Shown here piece after piece: positions 1 to 11,580 of a stretch of 64,000 nucleotides of DNA. This DNA is from Cunninghamia lanceolata (taxonomy: Eukaryota; Streptophyta; Pinopsida; Cupressales; Cupressaceae). The stretch is from assembly GCA_027924645.1 (NCBI GenBank), contig BSBN01000860.1, positions 3,844,001 to 3,908,000 of the forward strand, given 5' to 3'. The translations under genes were made by a program, and so were the position numbers. How positions within the stretch are numbered: position 1 is the first letter of the stretch; every line of letters begins with the position of its first letter. The notes below the pieces were generated by a model that was not told the DNA's origin, made no database searches, and worked only from the letters and a program-made list of their open reading frames with translations.

Positions 1-9
1 AGATAGAAG

Positions 10-1101
10 TGTTGGCAAGAGACACTATATGGATTCATGAATGTTGTCATTGATGGAAACAAAGGTTATCCCACACATCTGCAAGACATGATGACTCTCT
101 ATCGGAAGTCAGATTGAAGAAGTGTTATGATCCGGTAAGCAAGAACAGAGCAGTCAGCAAGGTCCGACAGTCAGGTCTGGATCTCTCAAAGGAAGTATTT
201 TAGTAAAGTGTGGATTTGGTGAAGTCAAGAGGAGTATCTTGACTAATAGATTCCAAGGATTTAGCCTCTGGTGATGGAAGGGTGAAGAGATATGAACACT
301 TGAGTGTTGTGTTCCTGTTTGACAGAGCAGACAGAGGAAGAACTGTACCGGAAGAGTGTCAGACTCAAATCTGGAAGAGAGATTGCTAATGACTAAGTTT
401 CTTGAGGTATCATTCATGATTGGCCGACATGATTGAAGACTTCTACAAACATATTCTTGATCTGCATTACTTAGTATGCAAGGATTCAGTCGACAGACCA
501 GAGTTTGAGATAATATTGACTATTTCGGATGCCAACTAGAAAAGTGTTGAAATCACTTGTGCGGATATATATACTGATGGATTTAGATGTGAAGGTGTGT
601 TTTGTGTAACAATTGAAGTGAGAATAAAAGAAGAATAGTATAAAAGGCAAAAAAATAGGTTCGGAATGTAAGAGGACAGCAGCACTTAAGGAGAGCAAGA
701 ATGAAGTGCAGCAGATCAGTCTATTGAGCTTAACTGGAACTGAACTTCAGCATGTGTGGATGCTTCTCATCAGTTCAAGTTTTCTTTGTGTAAACAATAA
801 GTCTTTTGTAGGCAGTGAGCCTCTTGTGAGAAGTGTGCTTGGGTAGTGAGCCCTAATTGGCAAGTGCCATTTTGTATCTTCTATTCTTCTAACAGAGAAT
901 AATATCTTGGGTTAATCACCCCGTGGTTTTTTCCCTTAACAGGGTTTCCACATCAAAATCATTGTGTCATGTGTATTGGTGTTATTTCCATTTCATGATT
1001 ATGCTTGCTTATTTGATCTAATGTTACAGTAACTGCTAAGAAAGCACAGAAAGTTAAAATAATTAGGATAACTGATTCACCCCCCCTCTCAATTATTAAC
1101 A
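10..1101 (+). mobile_element. Solo LTR of a Copia-type retrotransposon
   Basis: A 1,092-bp block begins TGTTGGCAAGAGACAC and ends with AATTATTAACA, so it has TG...CA ends. It is flanked by a perfect 5-bp duplication, AGAAG, at 5-9 and 1102-1106. Start and end resemble the LTR of Copia A at 23478-24620 (same TGTTGGCAAGAGACACT start, same GATTCACCCCCCCTCTCA near the end), so the families are related. No PBS or internal region follows. Removing the block and one AGAAG gives a sequence that matches the uninterrupted paralogue at 13318-13340. The most likely origin is a full element that lost its interior by LTR-LTR recombination. Confidence 0.9.
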
Positions 1102-1106
1102 AGAAG

Positions 1107-2727
1107 ATATGGAAATTGAGAAATAGAACACTAAAGAACCAGCCACTGAGGAAATGGAGGTTGAAGACAGACCTACAGATCAACAAGGAGAGGAAGTTTT
1201 GTCTCCACAGGAGAATGTACAACAAGAAATGGGAGTCTCATCTCCTTTGTCTTACACACCTGTTTTAGTTCCTCTGTCTATTTCACCCATTGATATCCCC
1301 TCTTCTGAATCTCCATCACCTTCAAAAATAATTTTTGACAATCCTCAAACTACTTTTGATGATGTTCTTCATTCCTCAGAGTCTATTCCTAGCTTGTCCT
1401 CCTCATCTTTTGATATTGGGGATACTTCTATATTTGATCACTTTGTAATAAATTATGAGTAGGTTTCTAATGTGAATGTGATAGGTGCAGTTTTTACTAA
1501 TACTCCACCTATTGTTTCTACTTCTAGTGCAAGTACAGTTCCAGTAACACCAACAATGGGAACAAATCCTAATGTGAGCACTTCTGTGCTTCCACCATGG
1601 TTGTCAGCATATACAACAAAAAGGAAGAAACAAGCCATCTCTCCAGATGACTTTGATTTTAGTAAGCCGGTGCCTATGAAAGGTAAGACCCCGAAGAAGC
1701 CAAAGATTCTTTCAAGAATGCTCGGAGACAAGGGACACAAATTTCTGGAGATTGCATGACCTCCGCAGGATGCAACCATGGAAAATTTTAGTATGAATGA
1801 TTACTCTATCTCTAGAGTTGAGTTAGGCAAAATAACTCATGAAAGTGCAAAGACTGGTATGCAGTTAGCAATGGACATTCTAATTCAGAAGTTTGACAAA
1901 GAGAAAGAAATGAAGGATCATTACAAAGCAATGGTTGAACAGTTGATTGTAGTGGTGAGGAAAATCACTTTGAATTCAGAATCAGTAACTCCTGAGGCCG
2001 TTTCTGAAGAAGACCCTATCATTCAAAAAGATGAAACGACTCATCTTAAGGGAAGAGTACTTGAAGAATATTTGGAAAGGATGTGCACACAAGGAATCTC
2101 TCTGCTTACAGAGCTATCTAAGAAGACAGACAAAATGGAGAAAATAAGGGCAGAACTTGATGACTTGATTGATGTTATTTCTCAAGATATTGAGCGCCTA
2201 GAATAGAATCATGATAAGTGGGTGGAGATGAGAAAGCTGAAAATAAGTGCTCTGATATCAATTGGTGTCATCCCAAATAGGGATTCATATACTGAAACCA
2301 AAGAGGCATTGACATATCGGAGCCGTGTGCTGAAAGATTTGATTAATGACCTAGAAACTACAAGGAAACTAAGTGATCAAAGTGATGTTAGTCTTTTGCA
2401 TAAGTTGGAGGAGCTGCCATGTAATATGGTGTCACAGGATAATCGATTTCTTTCTGCAAAAGAGATGATCCAGGAATTTGAAAATATGTTTCAAAAAGAT
2501 TTCGAGGACAAAACATTTTCAGTGACCTCCGTGGATAATATTCTTGACAATCAGTTAACTTTGGATAATTTGAAGGCCAAGTTAACTAGTCATGCAAAAT
2601 CAGTTACCACGGTCAAGTTAGAGCCCGAATGATTTTCAAGAACACAGTTAGTTCGGATAGTCTTGGGATGCAAGAAGCATTCACCATGTATGATTGCCAC
2701 ATGAAGAAAGAAGGCAATACAAGTTGA
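1107..2727 (+). pseudogene. Accessory ORF of Tat-like element, 3' part (left copy)
   Basis: This is about 95% identical by eye to 13327-14957. One frame can be followed from 1154 to about 2605 with internal stops (near 1460, 1757 and 2204). A small deletion near 2612-2620 (relative to 14835-14858) then breaks the C-terminus. The predicted protein has a Ser/Pro/Thr-rich N-terminal half and a charged, probably coiled-coil C-terminal half. I recognise no enzyme motif. The copy continues leftwards off the window (bases 1-9 belong to it). It directly precedes the LTR at 2725, as the right copy precedes the LTR at 14955. Confidence 0.75.
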
Positions 2728-3645
2728 AGCAACTTTTCCATTACTTAGTTTATTTTCCACTTTTCAGATGTACTTTCGAAATAAGTTTGGATATATTTAT
2801 GTGTACTTTTCTCATATGTAATTACATGTAAAAACATAGGAAGTCCCAAATCAAAAAGGATTTCTTTATTGAATAAGTCATAGTTAGTTTTTCTTTTCCT
2901 ATTTTTGCTCTCGGTTCCTCTTATAAATAAAGAGGACCCCCATTGTAATTATCTATCTTTTAGTTATTGAAGCGAAAATTTGCCAAATTGAAGAGCATTT
3001 TGAGACTTTGTGTTCAAATTGTAAATTAAATTTTATCAAGTGAATAGAAAAGCAAGTGATCATTCAATCTTTGTGTTGAAATAACCTTTGGTGTATTGGA
3101 AATTGTTCTTATGTCCTTTTCCTAATACTATCTTATCTACTTGATCAAATTGTAGTGTGAGTGTGAATAATCTGGGAGATGTTCTAAAGCTGATTTTGGA
3201 GACTTTGTGCTACAACAATTATCTTTAGTTTGTGATTTTTATGTTTTGAAGTAAAAGATATTGGAAAGACTTTGAGCTACTATTATCTTTTGTGATCATA
3301 TATTTTATCATAGTATTCGGTGAAGACTTTGAGCTGTACCTTATTCTACTTAGTCTTAAATTATAAATCAGTGAAAGGAGCAACGATAGACTTTGTGCTC
3401 TCGTGGGTTCCTTGGTTATTCAAATTTGTATTGAGAAAGTGCTCTTTCATTTTGTAAACATCATTTCTAAAAAAAGAGAAATGGATGATATGGTCTCACC
3501 CCTAAGTTAGTATTTAGTTTAAATAAGTTTGTGATAGTTGGTAGGGAACCTCCCCTTGCTGAGAGGAGAGATTTATCTCATTACACTGTGGTCGATATAA
3601 CCATTTTGCCTTCAGTTAGTTGAGGACAAAATATTCACACAATAG
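2725..3645 (+). repeat. 5' LTR of Tat-like element D
   Basis: Matches 14955-15872 at roughly 95%. I place the start at TGAAGCAACT because the accessory ORF ends there and a purine-rich tract (GAAGAAAGAAGG) lies just upstream. The end is the last shared base (CAATAG) before the PBS. A TATA-like CTTATAAATAAAGAGG at about 2919 would be the promoter, giving a short U3 and a long R-U5. The start could lie further upstream, because homology with the right copy continues into the ORF. Confidence 0.65.
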
Positions 3646-3649
3646 TTTT

Positions 3650-3667
3650 TGGCGACTCTGTTGGGGA
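3650..3667 (+). promoter_or_regulatory. Primer-binding site of element D
   Basis: TGGCGACTCTGTTGGGGA lies five bases after the shared LTR end. It is the TGGCGACTC... type of PBS seen in Tat-lineage gypsy elements, pairing with a host tRNA 3' end to prime minus-strand DNA synthesis. It is absent after the right LTR, as expected. Confidence 0.8.
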
Positions 3668-3779
3668 TTGAACGCACAACTTGAAGCCTCACGCTCTGAG
3701 TTGAAGCATTTTAGTTCTTTTGCATTTGTTCTGAGATTTTTCAAACTTTTGTTGAGTACACTACATTCTGGGAGATTCA

Positions 3780-5314
3780 CAGTATATAAGAAGCAAGAGA
3801 GCTCAAGGCATTATTGATCCTGTATTTGAGTTGATGTAGCAAAATTACTTTGGTCTTTTGCCTCCACGACCCTGCCTTCAGCGAACTAGGAGTTTTCCTC
3901 CTACCAACACCAGGTCTCCAATACCAGGTGAAACTTCTAATTCTAGTGCTAGCAGAGTTTTGTCTGTTCATATTCCATAGAGGTTTGTTATCCCACCCTT
4001 TAATCGGTGCACCATGGTAGCTCAAGGCCCTTGGGGTAATAATTTTGGTCCTTTGAATTTAACTCCACCATTGCATGAACTACCTTGTAGTTCGAGGAAG
4101 AATTTTCCTAAGTTCTATGGTGATGGGAAAGTTCATCCGGATGAACACATTGCGACTTTCTGCATAGCTTGTGGTGTAATAGGTGTTGAGCATGAAGATG
4201 TAGCAGTAAGACTTTTTGTGGAAACACTGCAAGGTGCTGCTGCAGATTGGTTTTATCATCTTCAAGCTCAAACTATAACGAGTTGGAATACTCTCAAGAC
4301 CAAGTTCGAAGCCAGGTTCAAACCTGTAGAAGATGTACATGCCTTGTTAGCACAGCTAACACAAATGAAGAAAGAGCCGCATGAACCCATGTGAGATTTC
4401 ATCGCTAAGTTCAATAAGTTGAGAAATAGGATTCCTACCACCGCTTAGCCAACAGTGGAAAATCTTAAGTGTTTCTTTATCAATACTCTGCTTCCCGAGG
4501 TGAGCTTTCTGTTAAGGCGGGCTGGCCCTGCAGATCTTCCTGCAACTCAAATTTTAGCTATTGAAGTTGAAGATGATCTTATCCTTGCGGGTAAGATAAG
4601 AAGAGATTCTAACAGAAATAAAGGTCCCTCTTTTGCTGATAATTCTTCCACAAGCATCACGGATCCTATGGTGCAAAAGTTAGCAAATGAATTGCTAGCT
4701 CTTAAAAGGCAAATGTCCCAAGGTATGTCTGCCCCTCCTTATCGAGATATACCAAGGAGGAAATTTCCAACAATTCATATCAAGGCAACGCTGCTAAAAA
4801 TCAAGGGCAACACAATCCTCTTCCACCCACATAGGGGAAGCTCACCATTGAAGTAGTGTCGGTCAACTCAGCAGTTGTCTATTATGAAGCAGAACATGAT
4901 CCTTCTTTCCAACCCAAGTTGGACCAGGAGAATGATGTTAATCTTTTTGCAGAAGGAGAAGAAGAATTAGCTGGCGACTCTACCATTGGCTTTCTGAATT
5001 ACCAAGATGAAGCCAAAAAAGAAGGAGAAGTATATGATGGAGCATATGCTATTTTTACTAGGTCCCAAAATCAGTCAACTCAACAAGCTGATAAAGGAAA
5101 GGCAAGAGAGGAACCTCAACCAGTGATCTCAATTTCCAAATGGGGAACTTCTTTGCCTTTTCAATCAAAGGACCCAGTGGGCAATAAACAAGTAAGTACA
5201 TCTAACAATCCTGTATCTTCTACTTCTGTCCCTCAGACCAGTACTACCCCTAATAAACTTAGAATGATGGATTTCCTTCCTCCATCTCTAGTTCATTTCG
5301 GCTATTTTATATAA
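3780..5314 (+). pseudogene. gag: gag (capsid/nucleocapsid) of element D, broken
   Basis: The structural protein that packages element RNA. The frame can be followed from about 3780 (QYIRSKRAQGIIDP) through a stop at 3837 into the recognisable gag core at 4014-4394. The core has the fold-typical FPKFYGDGKVHPDEHI and VETLQGAAADWFYHL, then WNTLKTKFEARF. It continues to 4854 after stops at 4392 and near 4446. A frame change near 4855 leads into an acidic linker (4856-5314). No CCHC zinc knuckle is visible, which is common in this lineage. The start codon cannot be fixed, and 4014 is only the first Met of the longest open stretch. Confidence 0.8.
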
Positions 5315-6177
5315 TAGATCATGCTAGGAAGACCAAAATCCAAATGTCTGAGGTTGAGTATTTACAAGCTAATCCTGAACAGTTTGATAGGTTAGTAAAA
5401 TACGTCAAAAACAAGACTATCCCTATAGGACAAGATTTTCCAAAAGTTTCCCATGATTCCTCAAAGAACAAATCCACCCAAAATAATCTTGTCACTACTC
5501 CCCTTGTTGCCTCTGGAAAAATAAAACCTTTCTGTGTTTCCCTATTGGCAAATAGTCATAAGTTGAGCAATTTCATAATAGATTATGGGGCCTCTGATAA
5601 TGTTATGCCTGCTAAAGTAGAAGACGCCCTTGGCCTCACCTTAACTAAGACCTTTGGGAGATGTTTCTCCATGGAAAATAAGAAAGTACCACTGTTAGGT
5701 CAAATCAAAGATGCCCAATTTGTATTTGCAGCCTTTCCAGACAGGAGCATTAAGATGACAGTTCTAGTAGCTGATGTTCCAACTTCTTATGGCATTCTGC
5801 TCAAGCATAATTTTTGTAAAGATGTGGGTGGGGAACTGAATATGGATCTATCCGAAGCAAGGATACCTGTTAAAGATGTCATGCAAAAGTTGCTTCCTGA
5901 GAAAGAGGCAAAATACATTGTTACCCAAATGGCAAATCCCAAAGCCCAAATTTTGTTTGAGTCCTCAGTAATGGGTAATTATTTCCTGTCTACTGAAGAT
6001 ATTCCTAGTTCATCAGATGAAAGCTCATCAGGTGATAACTCAGACAATTTAGATGGAGAATCAGAAGAGTATTCAAATGAAAGTGTAGATGAAGGTATAG
6101 TGATGCCAGATTCTTCCCTCACTGATGAAGAAGAATCTTTTGGTCAAAGAAATTCCAAAAAATCAAATTCTAATGAG

Positions 6178-6546
6178 CTTTGGGTTTTAGAATTTGATGG
6201 TAGTTGTTCCTCTACCGGTTCTGGAGCTGAAGTTGTTTTGATATCTCCACAAGGTGATATCTTTCCTTTCTCATACAAACTGCAATTTGATAATACCAAT
6301 AACACCGCTAAATACGAGTCATTGTTGCTTGGATTAGAGGCTGCTCATGCTAAAGGTGTTAAAAATCTTCATGCTCAAGGAGATGCCAAATTAGTGGTTT
6401 GTCAAGTGAGAAATTTGTATCAGACCAAAAATCAAAGATTGAGACATTATCGCAATCGCATATGGGATTGCATTTAAGGTTTTGATGCTTTCAATATTTC
6501 TGTAGTGCCTAGAGAGTTTAATGATCGTACAGATTAATTAGCTATC
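6178..6546 (+). other. Additional RNase H-like domain upstream of RT
   Basis: Residues LWVLEFDGSCSSTGSG, KYESLLLGLEAAHAKG and HAQGDAKLVVCQV carry the Asp, Glu and Asp expected of an RNase H. After the stop at 6475 the same frame continues VVPREFNDRTD, resembling the usual C-terminal N-x-x-A-D block with the last Asp. The normal Ty3-type RNase H is also present downstream of RT at 7813-8268, so this is a second one. In Tat elements the extra RNase H is usually described between RNase H and integrase. Here it lies between protease and RT. Confidence 0.75.
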
Positions 6547-8778
6547 TCTGCCACCCTCATGGTTCCTCATAAAGACTTCAAAGGAAACAAGTACACAATT
6601 GAGCTGGTTTTCTGACCAAGTGTACCTGATAATGCTGACCATTGGCAGGTGTTCAATGGTGATAACCAAATCATTGCTTTCTTGGAAAAGATGGATAGCT
6701 TTGATGAGCTCTATTTTGAAGGTATTGAATCTCCACCACGGGAATACATTTCTGAAATAGATTCACAAACTGGTGAAGAGTTTCTTCAACTGAAAGGGAA
6801 TAAGATTCCAAAAGGTTTGGTTTCCCTGGAAAAGCTATTTGATAAGCATGGTAGATATATTAAACAACAACAACAACTTGATTCAAGTTCTTCTATGGAA
6901 TTTGAGCAAGTAAATTTGAGTTCTCGGGCAGATCCCAAAATGGTCAACATTGGGAAGTGTTGCATTGCCGACAAGAAGTTCAAATTCATTACACTCCTTT
7001 GTCATTACATTGATGTTTTGGTGTATTCTTATGATGATCTGAAGTCCTTCAGGGCTAACGAGATTCAACATGAAATTTCTCTCAAAGCTAGGTCATTGCC
7101 TCACAAGCAGAAACAAAGGCAATACAATCCCAAAATATCAGGTACTATCCTTTCTGAGATTCAGAAAATGTTGAATGCAAGAATAATCTTTCCAATTCCT
7201 CATTCCACCTGGATCACGAATATAGTTCCTGTAAGAAAGAAGAATGGAGAAATCCGTATCTGCGTTAATTTCAAGAATCTCAACTAGTCTTCTCTAAAAG
7301 ATAACTACCCCCTACCCATCATGGACCAAGTGTTGCAAACAGTAACTAGTTCGGAAATGTTGTCTATGTTAGACGGTTTTTTGGCATATAATCAAGTAGA
7401 GGTCAGCGGAGTAGATCAGTACAAGACTACTTTCACAACACCTTGGGGCACGTTTACATATCGCAGGATGCCTTTTGGTTTGATCAATGCTGGCGCCACA
7501 TTCCAAAGAGCAATGGACCTTGCCTTCAGAGATGAGATGGGGAAGTTCATTGTGGTATATCTTGATGACTTGACTATTTTCTCCAAACAACGTCATGATC
7601 ATGCATATCATTTGCGACCGGTGCTAGAAAGATGTTGACAAAATGGTATCTCTCTCAACCCTAATAGATTAGTTTTCAGGGTTACAGAAGGTAAACTTCT
7701 CGGTCACATTGTGTCCTGAGAAGGCACTAAAATTGACTCAGAAAGAGTCAAGTCTATTCAAAGTCTTACTCTGCCTACTAGTAAGACTGCAGTTCATTCT
7801 TTCTTCAGAAAGGTGAATTTTCTGCGAAGGTTCATTCTGGAATTCACAAAGAAAACCCATCACATTGTCAACATGATGAAGGGTAAGGCTACTTTCTGTT
7901 GGAGTGTGGAAGGCAAAGCAACATTTGAGGATATCAAGAGGGCTATAGCTCATGCTCCAGTCCTTGTTTGTCTTGACTATACCAAAGATTTCGTAGTATA
8001 CATATACACTTCTGAATATACACTTTCAGCCATTCTTGTTCAGCAGAATGAAGAAGGTGTGGAATCTCCCATTTCATTTATGAGTTGTCCTTTCAAAGCT
8101 CATGAATTGAAATATTCAAATATGGAGAAACATGCTTATGCCATGGTCAAGGCGGTAAAGAATTTCCAGTTCTATATTTTGAATTCACATACTATTGTTT
8201 TGGTGCCTGATACAATAGTAAAGTCGATTCTGACTCAACAGGAGTTCAGAACCAAAAGAGGTAATTAGATTTCTAAGATCCAAGAGTTTGATCTTGATAT
8301 CAAACCTACCAAGCTTGTGCGTGTCAGAGGTTTGTTTCAATTGGTTGTTGATAATGTACCAAAAGAGACAGGGGATGAAGAAGAAGAAGTTGAGGCTATG
8401 CCAACTGTTCTTTTTGTCACTACTACAGATGAGTGGTATTCAAATATTGCTCATTTTCTTACCTATGGTGAGTGTCCTTCCCATCTATCTTATAAGGAGA
8501 AAAGACCTATTAAATTGAAGGTGGCTAACTATGTCCTATGGGACAATGGTTTGTACAAAAGAAGCCTTGATGGAGTATTTCTCCGTTGCGTGGATAAAGC
8601 ACAACAAAGTAGACTCTTGGACTCTTTCCATAATTTGGCCTGTGGAGGACATTTTTCTGCACCTATGACGGATCATAAGATTTTGTAGGCCAGATACTAT
8701 TGGCCCACACTGTTTCAGGATGCGTACAATTGGGTATGTAGATGTGAGTTGTGTTAACAGTTTGTTGGGAAACCTAAG

Positions 8779-9411
8779 TTGGCCGCACTACCTCTTAAGC
8801 CGGTGGTGATTGAAGAACCTTTTCGGCAATGGGGCATCGACTTCATTGGTGCTGTGAACCCACCATCAAGTGTGAGACACAACTTTGTTCTCACTGCGAC
8901 AGATTATTTTACCAAGTGGGTGGAAGCCATCCTAGTAAAGCATGCTACTTCTGAAGTGGTATGTAATTTCATTAAGGAAAACATTATTGCCCGGATTGGA
9001 GTCCCAAACAAGATAGTAGCAAATAATACTACTTGTTTCTCTTCCAACGAGATTACTAACTTTTGCTATGAACATGGGATCATTCTTTCCCACTCTTCAG
9101 ACTATTATCTGCAAGGAAGTGGTCAAGCAGAATCAAGTAACAAAAATCTGGTTACTATTATCAGGAAATTGGTGGAAGATAATTAGAGAACTTGGCATAA
9201 AGCGTTGTTTGATGCTTTATGGGCAGACAGGATTACCCCCAAAAGGGTGATAGGTATGTCACCATTTCAGCTTTTGTATGGTCTAAATGTAGAGATACCT
9301 ATTACCTTGGAGTTGCCGACACTAAAGTTGGCAAAGGCAGTGGAAGATAGAACTTTTGAAAGTTCTATTGACAAAAGGATCATGTACCTAACTGAACTTG
9401 AGGAGCAGTGA
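8779..9411 (+). other. Integrase core of element D
   Basis: Catalyses insertion of the cDNA. IDFIGAVNP gives the first catalytic Asp. IVANNTTCF sits where D-N-G is expected, so the second Asp is replaced by Asn. GQAESSNKNL gives the catalytic Glu. The HHCC zinc finger lies just before it (FHNLACGGHF ... CRCELC, 8625-8754), interrupted by two stops. After the core, SLWRGLFTIHQL at about 9562 resembles the GPY/F module. No chromodomain is visible. Confidence 0.8.
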
Positions 9412-10148
9412 ACTATGGTAATAGATCGAATCACTGAACATCAAAGTTAGGTGAAGAAACTCTTTGACAAGAAAGCAAGGACTCGTGAGTTTCAAATTGG
9501 AGATCAAGTCTTGTTATGGGACAAGAGGAGAGAACCGAAAGGAATGCATGGGAAGTTTGATTCCTTATGGAGAGGCTTGTTCACCATTCATCAACTCTAT
9601 TGTGAAAATAGCTTCTTGCAAGAGTACCTGGATGGAACACCATTCTTGCTGCCTCACAGTGGACAACATCTAAAGCACTTCAATCCTTGAAGTATCAGAT
9701 AAGTTCATTTGTACATTTGTATAGTCTTGTGTTTTTATTTTTGTGTTTTTGTTTAGTCTTTTGTGTCTTTTTCTTTTTGGTAGCTTGAATCTATGGCCCA
9801 ATGGCATGGATGAAGGCACTTAGAGACTGGATTCTTCTCCCTTTGATTGTTTCAAAGTTTGATTGATGAAAGTTCCCCAGTTAGAGCCAGTTGTTGTTCT
9901 CAAAATCAGCCACGCTCATTTTTGTAGACAACCCCTACGAAACTTGTCCATTTCGTAATCTACACTCTAAATTCGCAAATCAAGATAGGTTCTCTTGGCC
10001 TCGTGCGAGGTCGTCTGACATCATTAAAATAGCTTGTGACATTCCCCTTAGTTGATTTATCAAAATTCACGAAGTTTGACTAGTGTGCAAGTTTATCAAA
10101 ATATCAATTTTGACCTTTTAAAGGTGTTAGAATTTTTTTTAGGTTTAT

Positions 10149-11334
10149 GTGTGAAGGCGGCGAAATTCGCCGCTCATACATCTATCTTTTGTTTCCAAGT
10201 GCAAGGGCAGTAAATTTCGCCACCCATGCATTCCTTGTTTTGTTTTCATGTATCGGCGGTAAAAAGTGCCACTTTTACATGCTTGTATGAATGGGAAAGA
10301 TGATATGTCGGTGAATTTTGCCGCTCACGCATCTTTGTTTTTTTTTTTGTATTGAAGGTGAAAAGCACTGCCAGTACATACCATTAATGTCACCACAAGT
10401 TAACTCGTGTGACATTAATGGTGACTTTCTAGTTTTGTTTTAAGTTTTTAAGTGTCTTTTAAATTGCTTTCATTGTGTTTTTCATTTTATCCTGCTTAAG
10501 ATGACCTCCCAGCAACCTGTGGTGACACCTTCTTGAGTTCATGATTTTTACGATCTGGAGGTTTCATCGTGAAAAGCCAGGAGTGGCATCATTTTTATTA
10601 GGCATGGATACATTTTAATTTTTCATTTCTTTATATCTAGAGTTTGCTGATTGTTTAGAATAAATTTGTTTCGGTTGTTTAACTTATTGTTTAACTCATC
10701 TTTGTTTACATTTCTTTTGTTGATTGATTTATATCTATGTTGTGATAACCCTAGCTTTTTTTGTTCTAGCTAGACTAAACTTTCCTGACTATATTCTAGT
10801 GCTCAGGACTTAGTTTTCTTTTAGGTTTAGGCTTTTTAGGTATTGAATTGGTCAAAATTGCCAATTGTGCTTTATGTTTTGATTACCCTCGTGTAAGGGC
10901 AGCAAATTTTGCCGCCCTTACATGAAAGCTTTGATGAAGTGATATGCACCATCAGTGGTTTTTGCTGACTGAACACCAAACCCATCTTACACTTGCAATG
11001 TCGGTGATATTTGCCGATCGAAGTCCTTCCAAAAATTTGTGCACGAATGCTAAGTCAGCAAAAATTGTTGCTTAAGCATTTGAAGTTATATCCCAATGTG
11101 TATGGGCGGTGAATTTCGTCGCCCTTACACGAAGAAAACTTTGAAATATCCAACCTGCAGGGTCGGTAAAAATGGCCACCCAAACACTTTTGATGCATAC
11201 CTCATGCAATGTCAGAAAAATTCACTGCTCAAACACTCAGATTGTTCTAACATGCAAAAGCGGTAATTTTTACTGCCAATACATCTGCATTTCAGCCTAC
11301 TTGCAAGGGCGGCAAATTTTGCCGCTCGTGCACC
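10149..11334. repeat. Dispersed array of short GC-cored palindromes
   Basis: At least ten units share a core like GGGCGGCAAATTTTGCCGCC flanked by complementary TGYA...TRCA arms. They lie at about 10149-10180, 10199-10230, 10247-10282, 10303-10332, 10349-10380, 10892-10922, 10996-11022, 11046-11080, 11098-11131, 11155-11187, 11203-11238, 11250-11287 and 11301-11334. Spacing is irregular and spacers are unrelated, so this is not a tandem repeat. Some units keep the symmetry while changing both arms (11046-11080 pairs AATGCTAAG with CTTAAGCATT). TTTGCCGC, an E2F-type site, occurs exactly at 10317, 10908 and 11318, and inverted at 11309. Confidence 0.85.
10381..10421. repeat. 41-bp inverted repeat
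   Basis: CCATTAATGTCAC (10381-10393) is repeated as its perfect complement at 10409-10421. The 15-base middle is itself nearly symmetric around AGTTAACT. It differs in sequence from the GC-cored palindromes but sits immediately after one of them. Confidence 0.9.
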
Positions 11335-11580
11335 CATTCTCTCAAATTTTTCTAACCCTGAGAGATTTTCAATTTTGCTTTTCCAAACCCGCTTTCCTCC
11401 ATTTTTTGACCCGCTTGCAGTCTAGCCCTTTCAAGAATATCTCCATAGTCATGATCGTCAACATGCAATTTTCCTAGATTACCAGTATTTCCCCTAATTG
11501 CATGATCGTGGCTTTTTGTTGCAGTTTCTTTTGCGGATTTTCTCTCTTCACCAACTTCCTTCTGGTGATAGCTTTTTGAG

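Larger units (their letters stand above)
5344..9690 (+). pseudogene. pol: pol polyprotein of Tat-like element D
   Basis: One reading frame of about 1,449 codons runs from 5344 to 9690, broken by about twelve stops (for example 6475, 6536, 6613, 7285, 7636, 7717, 8266, 8686, 8755, 9184, 9409, 9448) but by no frameshift. Domain order: aspartic protease (IIDYGASD, about 5578), RNase H-like (6178-6540), RT (about 7080-7640, catalytic YLDD at 7558), Ty3-type RNase H (7813-8268), integrase zinc finger (8625-8757), integrase core (8779-9186), and a C-terminal GPY/F-like segment (9451-9690). The protease D-S/T-G is D-Y-G. The middle catalytic Asp of the integrase is Asn (IVANNT), so the enzyme would be dead even without stops. 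Confidence 0.9.
9691..11580 (+). other. Non-coding spacer between integrase and accessory ORF
   Basis: No convincing ORF. The first part (9691-10148) is T-rich. From 10149 to 11334 it carries about a dozen diverged 25-35-bp palindromes, annotated separately. 10425-10870 is AT-rich with no recognisable feature. The last 240 bases lead to the ATG of the accessory ORF. Confidence 0.7.
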
